DNA of 64,000 nucleotides from Cordia subcordata (lineage: Eukaryota > Streptophyta > Magnoliopsida > Boraginales > Cordiaceae). The stretch lies in assembly GCA_028554755.1 (NCBI GenBank), contig JAPTOF010000017.1, positions 11,679,501 through 11,743,500 on the forward strand, read 5' to 3'. This document shows, one piece after another, positions 11,711 to 20,994 of this stretch. How positions within the stretch are numbered: position 1 is the stretch's first letter; every line of letters starts with the position of its first letter. Under the pieces are notes generated by a model. That model was not told the DNA's origin. It worked only from the letters and a program-made list of their open reading frames with translations, and did no database searches. A program made the position numbers and the translations under genes.

Positions 11711-14104
11711 CTTTATAATAAATGGAAAAAAAATAACAAAAATACTATAATATTAGTAAAGAAGACAAGGATGTCATAGCCACCGAGATTGCTGCTCACG
11801 CGCGTCGAACAATATGTAGGCAAGTACTAAGGCCAATTTTGGTGTCTGTTCGGTGCACCACAATTAATTGATTAAAGACGACTATTGTAACGTTGTATTG
11901 TGTCTAATAAATGGCTTATGTATATTAAAACTAATTATTTTAATTATTATTATTATATTAAATATAATTCAATTTAAAATGAACCAAAAGATAATAAATT
12001 TAAATCTGAATAATTTAGCATGATGCATTTTTATATTAATAAAAATATTAATTTAATCTTAATAAATATAAAATTATATCCATTAAGAATACAAAATTAA
12101 AAATTATCAACACGGACTTTTTCTCGGCTAGGGGTTGTCCCCATTCCGGTCACTTTTCGCATTGAATTCACAAACAAGTTGGAGCAGACGACAAATTTAT
12201 AGCCGTTTGGTGATTTGGGGTCCGTGAGTGACCCGTTGTTGAGTTGTATTATCTGACGTTGTTGCACTTGCACCACTTGCACTTTGCCTCTTCATAAAAA
12301 TCTAGGGGCGTTCCTACCAGCTTCTCTTTGAATAAAATTTTATTAGGCTGGTCGAGAACTTTTGTTATTCGGTTGACTACGATGGTGTTTGGCTTTGCAT
12401 ATTTTAGATGCAAATATTCAAATACATGTTTTTTATTATCTCGGTGTTTATAACCAAAGTTAAATACTCTCCACCTTTTGAATAAAATTTAACAAATATA
12501 AATTATTTATGTCATTTGTTTGGATGCTTAAGCGATAAAAGCAGGAAGAATCATAACTTATGATTTGAGTTCAAATTCAGTCTCTTATTTGGGTGAGGGT
12601 CCTTGACTTAAGTAGTGCTCAATATAGAGGACGAATTGTACACTTGAAGATTGTCATTTAACGGTCAGATTTTGTCAGTTGATTTTTTTTTTAACCAAAT
12701 AAAAAGCCCATTTTATATCATTTAATGGTAAGATTCCTTACTTGGGTTGTCTTCGAGCAAGTCAAATGTTTTTGTTCACGATCGAACTCCCCATATAGCA
12801 TATAATTTTCAAACAATTAGAAGCTACTTTGGTTGCAAGCTGAAAAATATATATGACGGGCATATCTCAAATTCCTGGTTCTTGTAAATTAAGAAACACA
12901 AATATCCGGGTAGGATAATTGTGGACTGGGCTTTGTGGGGTTCATCAACTTCGGCCTTGCTTGTAGGCCTAATGTTTTCTAGTCTGTTATAGGCGTGGTT
13001 TCTGAGAGAGTATGGATTCCTTGGGCCTAAAGTTTTGGAAATTATCTTTTTTTCCAGAAGATGTTACACATAATTTCGAAAATCAAGGATTTTTAAAATC
13101 ACGAATTTAAGGGATTGAACTAATACTCGAAATTAATGAGAATCTAGGTCTACGTTCCAATTCTTAAGTTGCTTGGCAAAACACACCTTGAATTTGTCAT
13201 TGGTGAAATTTAAATCAACTTTGATAGCATAGAGTTTCTCAAAACAAGACTCAATATCATATTTAAGGGTGTAGTTGTATACAATTTTTGACAATAACTG
13301 CACTATATTTAGAGCATAGCGAAAATCTATAGAAAGAGTCTTGAAGTGATGGCAATTGTATCATAGCCTATTATCAAGATAAATGTCTACTTAGAATCTT
13401 CATTTTGCGTCAAGTCATTAAATTTTTATGATGTTTGGGATTAGAAAATAATTTAACTGATTAAAGCTATCTCTCCTAAAAATGCTTACTTGGGTTCAAA
13501 TCTCATGAAGGACGAGAGATTAAATTGGGGATTAGAGGTTTTTTTTTTTTTGGTGGCGGGGAAGGAAGAATTCTAAAGTCATGACATTTGTGTTAGTTGA
13601 TGGTCATGGACTTGTGTTTAGACTTTAGAGTGACAAGATATTTGATAGATCGAAGTCATCTTGATTTATGTCATATAGAGTTTTTTTTTCTTTTTTTTTA
13701 ATTGACCAATATTGGTTTCTCACTATTTTCTCTCGTAATAACTTGAACTCAACACTTATAGATCTCAAATAAAGAGTATTACCAGTGAGTTATACCCTGT
13801 CTTCTCATGTCATATAGAGTTTGGTTACTAGGAAATTTTTTTTTATCACGAGTATTCTCTTGTGAGCTAAACTAGAATAGAATAATTCACATGCTAATTT
13901 CATTTTTCCGATGTGTAGATTGACAAACAAAAATTGTTCTCTCCTTTCTTTACTTTTTCCCCCTTTTACTTTCGGTAGGATCTTTTAACTTAAAGTTGTA
14001 ACACTCTTATCTTACATGATCTCTCTCTCTCTCTCTCTCTTTTGAGTTCAAATTCGTCCATAGACACCTAGATACGATGAGATTTGAACTTTCTCATGAC
14101 GTTG
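11711..14104. other. intergenic DNA with one weak coding remnant
   Basis: Mostly AT-rich noncoding DNA. A minus-strand open frame at 12097-12282 (61 codons) is less AT-rich than its surroundings and reads GMGTTPSREKVRVDNF near its end. It resembles no family I can name and may be a transposon remnant. Nothing else was recognised. Confidence 0.3.
14020..14041 (+). repeat. (CT)n microsatellite
   Basis: A run of eleven CT units after CTTACATGAT. It is a simple sequence repeat, likely polymorphic in length. Confidence 0.9.
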
Positions 14105-15220
14105 TAATATTAATATTAGGATAAATTATTTTAGAGGTCAATAAATTATTCAACTAGTTATGTTTTGACCCTTAAATTATTTTTAATTTCAAAAGGGCCA
14201 TTAATCTTTTAAAATAGTCTCATTTAAGCCGTTCTATAAGAAAACTCAACAAATTGTGGTGAAAACATAAATACTTAAAAATTAAGTGACTTAAGTATTT
14301 TTTTTCTTTTCAACTTTTAATTAATTTTCAATCTTCTTTTACTTCTATATATTTATTCTTTTATTTCTTTTTTTTCCTCTCTGCTCTGTCTCTTTTTTCT
14401 CTTTCTACTTTTGCTTGTTTTATTTTTTTTATTTTCATAAGATAATAAATTACGATTAATTTTTGTCCTAATTTTTTTTTAATTTGGCTAAAAATCAAAG
14501 ATTATAATATCAATACACTTATTATGATCTCGAGAAGAAATACTCTTGTATGCACTTCATATGATTTGGCCTATTGTTAACAAAATAATTTTTGCATTAA
14601 ATAGATATATTAAATATTTTGAATCAAAAATTAATTTTTTATAACATAATAGAAGAATAAAACTTAAATATACCTCAAAATTAATGGCAAATCCATGTCT
14701 GTGCAGGGGGTTGCTTGATTTTTTAAATAAAAATCTTACTATTGTTTTTTTTTCTTTTAAACTAAAAGGCCAAATCATATGAAGTGCATTTCCTCATGAT
14801 GAGAGCGTTTCCCTTGTGATCGTAATTGTTTTGTTATTATAACCTTTCTTTTAGCCAAAGTAAAATAAAAAAATTAGGATAAAAAAAATACTTGTAATTT
14901 ATTATCTTATAAAAACAAGAAAGTAGAACAAGCAAAAATTGAAAGAGCAAAAAAAGGAGAAAAGTGAGAAGAATAAAAAGAAAATAAAAGAATAAAGAGA
15001 TAGAAATAAAAGAAGATTGAAAATTAATTTAAAATTAAAAAAATAGTCAAGTCACCTGATTTTTAAATATTTATATTTTCACCACAATTTGTTAAGTTTT
15101 TTTAATAGAATAGCCTAAATGAAATGGTCCTTTTAAAAAAAAAAATTGGATCGATAGTTAAAACAAGACTGATTAAATAGTTTATTAAGCTCTGAAACAA
15201 TTTACTCTTAATATTAATAA
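14105..15220. mobile_element. 1.1 kb foldback element with arms of about 450 bases
   Basis: The left arm begins TAATATTAATATTAGGATAAATTATTTTAGAGG and its inverted, diverged match ends the element (ATAGTTTATTAAGCTCTGAAACAATTTACTCTTAATATTAATAA). Pairing continues inward through pyrimidine-rich (left) and purine-rich (right) tracts. It ends in a perfect 20-base pair, GCACTTCATATGATTTGGCC at 14552-14571 and its exact reverse complement at 14768-14787, around a loop of about 196 bases. No transposase frame is present. Long-armed elements like this are usually non-autonomous foldback or Mutator-like transposons; the superfamily is not assigned. Confidence 0.75.
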
Positions 15221-15238
15221 GGTAATCAATACTAATAC

Positions 15239-15755
15239 TGTAACGTCCCATCCCACATCAGTTCTTTGTAAGATTTGTGTGTACTTTATAACAGCTTGGG
15301 TTCACTATTACTGTCATCATCACCGGCTTAAGTATTTTAGGCTAGCTGGTTAGGCTCAAGTGTGGTGGCAGGTCAGTAGTTGGGCCTAGGTCGTTACAGG
15401 TGGTATCAGAGCAGACTCTAGGCAGATTCTACACTGCCTGGGGTTCTGGTCTGCGGTTTTGTTATTGTGTGAGCAGACTTTAGGTAGATTCTACGCTGCC
15501 TGGGGTTCTGGGCTGCGGTTTTGTTATTGTGTTAGGGGCGCGACGAGGACGTCGCGTCTCTAAATGGGGAGCCTATAACGACTCATGCCCAACTACTGAC
15601 TTGCTACCACACTTGAACTTAACCAACTGGCCCAAAATGCTTAAGAACCAACTGGCCCAAAATGTTTAAGTCGGTGATAACACTAGTAGTAAACCCAAGT
15701 CATTATAAAGTGGACACAAATCTCACAAAGAACCGATGTAGGATAGGGCGTTACA
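15239..15755. mobile_element. TRIM-like LTR element with the second LTR inverted
   Basis: The first LTR (15239-15398, 160 bases) starts TGTAACG and ends CGTTACA. Two bases later comes TGGTATCAGAGC (15401-15412), the primer-binding site for initiator tRNA-Met. The short internal part holds two copies of a 62-base unit (15411-15532) and a GACGAGGACGTCG motif. From 15574 to 15755 the LTR reappears in reverse complement, with an internal 25-base duplication. A normal element would have the second LTR in the same orientation. No gag or pol is present, as in TRIM elements. Confidence 0.75.
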
Positions 15756-16072
15756 AATATAAATTATAAATTCAAATTATTTAATTATAACGGTTGACTC
15801 TCTCCCGACATGGATCATTTCCACAGTGGGATGGGGCGTTACAAATACAAATATAAATTATAAATTCAAATCATTTAATTATAACGGTTGACTCTCTCCC
15901 GACATGGATCATTTCCATGGTGGGATGGGGCGTTGCAAATATAAATTATAAATTCAAATCATCTAATTATAACTGTTGACTCTCTTCTGACACGAATCAT
16001 TTCCAAATTATAAATTCAAATCATTTAATTATAATTGTTGACTCTCTCTCGACACGAATCATTTCCATGGGG
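15755..16072 (+). repeat. minisatellite, about 90-base unit, 3-4 copies
   Basis: Units begin near 15755, 15849, 15937 and 16005. Each has AAATTATAAATTCAAAT, then TTTAATTATAA, then GTTGACTCTCT and ATCATTTCCA. The first two end in GTGGGATGGGGCGTTAC and the third start is preceded by a variant with GTTGC; the last two are shorter. The unit end resembles the inverted LTR terminus just upstream (ATAGGGCGTTACA). The array therefore probably grew from the edge of that element. Confidence 0.8.
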
Positions 16073-16160
16073 GGAGCCAGGAAATTCACAAGGTAGCAAC
16101 TTGCTTGTGTACAATCCGCGTAAATTGTAACATTTACCGAAAGCATAAGGGCTAAATAAG

Positions 16161-16251
16161 AACCCACCCACCTGGTCATGGGGTCTCTGGCACATGTGAG
16201 AGAGGGGTTCGCCTTCGGACTAACCTTTAAAAAAAAAAAAACCCACCCACC
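16161..16251 (+). mobile_element. short 5'-truncated SINE tail with target duplication
   Basis: The insert (16173-16239) ends GTTCGCCTTCGGACTAACCTTT plus an A-run. It is bracketed by AACCCACCCACC at 16161-16172 and again at 16240-16251, a 12-base target-site duplication. Only the 3' end of a SINE remains. It differs from the other SINEs in this window, so it is probably a second family. It lies about 200 bases before the first NHL gene. Confidence 0.7.
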
Positions 16252-16455
16252 AGCATTATAGCTAGAAGATACATTAGGAATAGAATAATCAATAATTGAC
16301 CTGTCGTTCAGAACCTATAGTCTTATCAAAGTCAACACGCGCCACATACACTCAGAGAGACCTTCCCTTTTGTTCATTCATCATTCACCTACTGTAATCA
16401 ACCCCAAGCAAAAATCTCCTCCAATTTTTCCCGGAAAACACCCTCCATCTGCACC

Positions 16456-17112
16456 ATGTCGGACAACGTCAGCGGCCGCGGCAGTTGCTGCTGGTGCTGC
16501 TGCAGCTTCATAATCACCTCCGGCCTCACGGTCCTCTTCATGTGGCTAAGCCTGCGCCCCTCTAGCCCCAAATGCTTCATCCAAGAATTCTACGTCCCTG
16601 CCCTCAACACAACTGACCAAATTTCTAACGCCACCAGGAACGGCACCGCCGTGAACACCACCATCACCTTTCAACTCCGGCTCGAGAACGTGATGAAGGA
16701 CAAAGGGGTCCTCTACGACGACGTTAATGTCACCATCTTTTACGGCAACAGTAGCCGTCCGATAGCAAATCACACGGTGGGCAGATTCAGACAGGGGCAT
16801 CATAAGAGGGCCACCAAGACAGAGTTGGTGCAGACTCATGGGGTGCCTTGGGCCGAGGCTTACCTAGCGGCTGCGCGGAATGATTCGCATTTCAGGGTGG
16901 GTTTGGCGACCAGGGTGAGGTTCAGGATCATGTTTTTCAACACCAAGAGACAGGGCTTGGTGGTGGGGGCGAATGTCACTGTCAACTATTCTGGTCACAA
17001 GGATACCAAGGCCAAGATCAGACTCAAGTCTGCTGCCTTACCGACCCCTCGGTCCCACCCTGCATGGCTGGCACTATCCATTCTTTTCTACGTCTTGACA
17101 CTGGGGTGGTAG
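16456..17112 (+). CDS. NDR1/HIN1-like (NHL, LEA_2-domain) membrane protein, copy 1
   Basis: NHL proteins are small, plant-specific plasma-membrane or plasmodesmatal proteins linked to defence and cell-to-cell transport. The 218 aa product has a short N terminus with a cysteine cluster (CCWCCC, 11-16). One membrane segment follows (about 16-34), then FIQEFYVPALN and a LEA_2-type extracellular domain with several N-glycosylation sequons. The hydrophobic C terminus (about 203-218) resembles a GPI-attachment signal as in NDR1. The gene is intronless, as usual in the family. The ATG matches the start of copy 2 at 19388. The closest family type seems to be NHL26-like; subgroup and function are inferred. 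Confidence 0.85.
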   Translation: MSDNVSGRGSCCWCCCSFIITSGLTVLFMWLSLRPSSPKCFIQEFYVPALNTTDQISNATRNGTAVNTTITFQLRLENVMKDKGVLYDDVNVTIFYGNSSRPIANHTVGRFRQGHHKRATKTELVQTHGVPWAEAYLAAARNDSHFRVGLATRVRFRIMFFNTKRQGLVVGANVTVNYSGHKDTKAKIRLKSAALPTPRSHPAWLALSILFYVLTLGW

Positions 17113-19387
17113 TATTGGCTAGAGGAAATTCAATGGGCGGAATTTGACCAAGGGACTTGCAGTGGATATCAACACCAATTGATAAATTACGGGTGGAAAA
17201 ATTAGCTACACAACCCTTAACCACCAAGGTCACTTGATCTAGAGTAAGAAACGTGAATCGAACACGATTCATGATCTGTGCCCGACCCCAATGGGGTGAT
17301 AAATATTTGTGAGCTTCTACAAGTATTTTAGGAAATTGACACGTGACTTTCACGTGTCTAATAATTTTTTTTTTAAAAGATTTTTTCGTATTTTAGATGA
17401 CCTTAGTTTAGTCAATATTGGAGGAGCGATAATTTTTGGGTCAATTATTTATTGTAGAAGTAGCCAAGTAGGTCCAGTGACATTTGGCATGTTGAGACGC
17501 TTGTCTACTTGAAATTTCTCTGTTAATTAGTTTATAGTATTTACTGAATTTTTAAATTAGTCCTTTTATTTTATAGAGAATATATTGTGAGTCCTCAACA
17601 GATATTATAAGTGTTCAATATTATTAGTCTTTATCATCAACTTTTTATTTAAAAAATGATGAAAATGGCCTTGTGGTTAATTAAGCATATATTGTCTTTA
17701 CGGACTAGCTTGAAAATTTGAATAAATATGGAAATAACTTGAAAACAGGAGCGTAAAAGCAACTTCACGTTTTTTCCTGTTAAATTTGATGGATATGGTA
17801 CGACAGATAGCCAAACTTTAAAGTTCAAACAAAAATGAATGGTTTAAGAAGAAAACCTACTCGACATAGCTAGTTGGCTAGGCAGTTAATAATGGTTTAA
17901 ACAACTAAAAGCTCATTTCGTATGATAAAATAATGTAAAAAGGAATAGTTTTCAAGGCACAATGTTCATTCAAATTTTTTTTTCCTCCTTGTATTTGGAA
18001 AAATCATAAGCAAAGTTAGAATGGCATTTTCATTTTATTCCATATATTTAATAGAATTATTTTAATAAGTTAGAATGTAATAAAAATCAATTCTATTAAT
18101 CAAAATATACTTGTCACTTGATTTGACAAAAGTTTAAGTTTGTGCGTGTCAATTAATTTTACACAATAGTAAAATAAATTAAAATACTTTTGTCAATCTA
18201 TTGATCAATGATAAAATATAACATTACTTATTCTATTATTTTTTATTTTAACATCACATTTTAATTTATTTAATATTTTGACATAATTGAGAGACAAGAA
18301 ATTAATCATCCAATAAAAATAAACATGTTTTCTCAATAGAAAAAAATAAAAAATAAAAGAGACATGTGTATTTTTAGTTTTTTAAATTTTTTATTTTTTA
18401 ATTGTTTAAATTTAAATTTTTAACTTTTTAGAAAATTTTTCAACTTTTTAAATTTTTAAACTTTTATTTTTTTTTTTCAAATAATGATTGAGAATGTAAA
18501 ATAAATCATTTTTTGATTATATTTTATTTTTTATTGGTTCTCACTTAGGTTGAGATACTCATTATTTGGGTTTGGCTAATAAATAGACTTTCCAACTTTT
18601 TTTTTAGAAAGTTTATTTTATGAGAATGGATATTCCAACTTCAATTAATTCTACCAAACAAAAAAAAGAATCAGAAGTTGGAATGGTCAGTATATTCCAG
18701 ACCATTCAAACATACCAAAAGTAACCTAATAGTTGTTGCATTTTAAGTGATTGAAAAAGATGTATATTATAAAATTACTATTAAATCAACTGATGAATTT
18801 AAAATGACAAAAAATATCAATATGACCTTGGTAATGTTATTGTTATTATTGTTGTTGTTGAAATAATATAATATACTATTGTTATTGTTATTTTAGTATT
18901 GGAATATAATTTATTCTTATATAATAATTATTGATTACTAATGTACAATAAAATGATCTTTTAATAAACTATTTTATTATGATAAGAAAATAATTTTTTA
19001 GTAAAAAAATGCTAAAAAGAAAAGAAACCATTAAGACAGGATAAAAAAGTAAAAATAAGACGATGATATTTTATAGAGAAAAGGTGAGACATAAAGAAAT
19101 GAATAAAAAAGATAAAATAAAATAAAAATAAAAAAAGATAGAATTAGGATGAGGAAAAAAAAAAAAAAAACTAAACACTACTAATAATGCATGAAATAGT
19201 ATTCTAATTCAATCAAAATACCAACGGATATGTTAATCGCTATTATCGAACTTGAAATCTTATCGGCCTAGTAACGTAAAAGAAATACCCTCCTAATAAG
19301 TGCATTTTTTGAGGTTCGATCTTGTGTTCTTCTATTGTAAACCGAAGCGAACCACTCCGAGCGTCCCCGGAAAACCACCAATCCAGC
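17113..19387. other. spacer between the duplicated NHL genes
   Basis: Very AT-rich. The first 300 bases are 3' flank of copy 1. A segment at about 17340-17430 (CACGTGAC and TTTTCGTATTTTAGATGACC) is matched 3' of copy 2 near 20575-20660, so the duplicated unit includes downstream DNA. No other gene was recognised. Confidence 0.5.
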
Positions 19388-20221
19388 ATGTCAGACGCGG
19401 ACAACGTCAGCTGCGATGACGGCTGCTGCAAGCGCTCTTTCAGCTTCACACTCACCTCCGGCATCACAATTTTCTCTACGTGGCTAGACCTGCGTACTAC
19501 CTCTAACCCCAAATGCTTCATACAAGAATTCTACGTTCCTGCCCTTAACACAACTGTTAATTCTACTTCCACCAGGAACATCACCACCATCCCGTTGCAC
19601 CTCAGGTTTGAGAACGTCATCACAGACAAAAGTATTGAGGTCTCACCTCATTTAAAAACTTATATTGATATATTTATTTATTGTAGTTATATGCCTCCTC
19701 ATTTGTAGATATGAGGTGGTGGTCAATTTCAAATATGAAATCTTTAATCTTTAGAATTACCACTTTAGAAAAAATATTGACTTATTTATTTATTTATTGT
19801 GCTTACAAAAGGCGTCCTCTACGACGCTAATTTAACGATCTTCTACGGCAACAATAGCCTTCCGATAGCAAACCACAAAGTGGGTAAGACGAAACAGGGC
19901 AACATGTTTCACAAGAAAGTGACCAAGGAAGAGTTGGTGCAGACTCATGGAGTGCCCTGGGACGAAGCTTACCAGGCTGCTCTGCGCAACGATTGGCATT
20001 TCGGGGTGGGTTTAGCCACCAGGATCAGGTTCAGGATATGGACCAAGACCTGGTATATCAACACCAAGAGACATGATTTTATGGTTGGGGCTAATGTAAC
20101 TGTTGATTTTACTCAGGTCGCAAGAATACCACGAAGGAAAATCAGGCTCAAGTCTGGTGACCCACCTACGTGTGGGTCCCATCTTGCTTGGGTGGTACTT
20201 TCGATTCTTTCCGTGTCTTGA
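19388..20221 (+). CDS. NDR1/HIN1-like membrane protein, copy 2, with a gained intron
   Basis: A tandem paralogue of the gene 3 kb upstream. Exon 1 is 19388-19631 and exon 2 is 19812-20221. Splicing AAAA|GTATTG to ACAAAAG|GCGTC joins DK to S-VLYDAN in frame, giving 217 aa against 218 in copy 1. Shared blocks include KCFIQEFYVPALNTT, ELVQTHGVPW, GLATR.RFRI and GANVTV. Without splicing the frame stops soon after exon 1. A one-base deletion near the end relative to copy 1 makes the C terminus stop early at SILSVS, weakening the hydrophobic tail. The gene is either functional with a new intron or a recent pseudogene; the preserved frame on both sides favours function. The start matches copy 1. Confidence 0.75.
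19632..19811 (+). mobile_element. inserted segment acting as a candidate intron in NHL copy 2
   Basis: Copy 1 runs uninterrupted across this point (ENVMKDKGVLYDD). In copy 2 about 173 bases are inserted between two copies of ACAAAAG (19626-19632 and 19805-19811). The first G of the donor GT is the last base of the left repeat, and the acceptor AG is the end of the right repeat. The insert is AT-rich with TTTATTTATTTATTGTG before the acceptor, suitable for plant splicing. No clear terminal inverted repeat was found, though internal GAGGT/ACCTC hairpins occur. Confidence 0.65.
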
Positions 20222-20994
20222 CTCTGGGGTTGTAGATATTTTTTTGTGAGTTTCTATCTGGATTTTAAGAAATTTTCTTTGTATTAGTGCCATTTCGAAA
20301 AATCTCCCTAGCAAGCAGTTTACTTGCTTACTTCTTAGAGTAAAGCGCAAGCAGTTTATTCGAGAAAATTGGTGGTAGGACAAATGAAAAAAATGCATAT
20401 AATTTATTGATTAGAATTACTTTTGCTGGGACAAGTGGCAAAAGTAAATGCAAAAAGATTAGCATCGTCTTTGTCTAAGAGTCATAACGATGTAGAACTT
20501 CGATATAGAAGCTATTTCGCGTTAAGCGATGGAAAGAAAGCTCACTCACTAGTAAGCGATACACAATGTGAGATGATGACACGTGACTCCTATCTGTAAA
20601 CAAATTTTTTTGAAGTATTTTTCGTATTTTAGATGACCTTAGTTTAGTCCATACTAGAATATATTTTGTTCGATGTACAGGAGAGATGACTTTTTTAGTA
20701 TTTTATTTATTTTTTATGTCAATTTGTACAGTTGCATGGGATAAACTATGAACATACTTTTTAACAATTAGTTCTTGTTTTGAATATCAGTTATTATTTT
20801 TGTTATGAGTGATTTTTGAATAGAACATTTAGTTGAAAATTTAAAATTGGAAAAGGCAAGATAATAGAAGCTAAAAAGGCAGTAGATTTCAGCTGATCAG
20901 GTACCATCATATTACATTTCTACCATAACTAGTTTTACAAAATTCAGGTGGCCGAAAATATACAAAAGATACAGATGGAATCACTCTTTAGTCT
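20222..20994. other. spacer between convergent NHL and ABCB genes
   Basis: Contains the 3' flank of NHL copy 2 and, near 20994, the 3'UTR of the ABC transporter on the other strand. No coding region or clear repeat beyond the NHL-flank homology described for 17113-19387. Confidence 0.4.

Noticed and set aside
12097..12282. 61-codon minus-strand frame with protein-like composition
   Set aside because: No family recognised and no flanking exons; kept only as a note in the intergenic entry.
14557..14778. 73-codon frame inside the foldback loop
   Set aside because: Bounded by the inverted repeat and without any transposase motif.
15755..16072. Regularly spaced repeats that might suggest a CRISPR array
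   Set aside because: Units are contiguous with no unique spacers, in a plant genome; this is a minisatellite.
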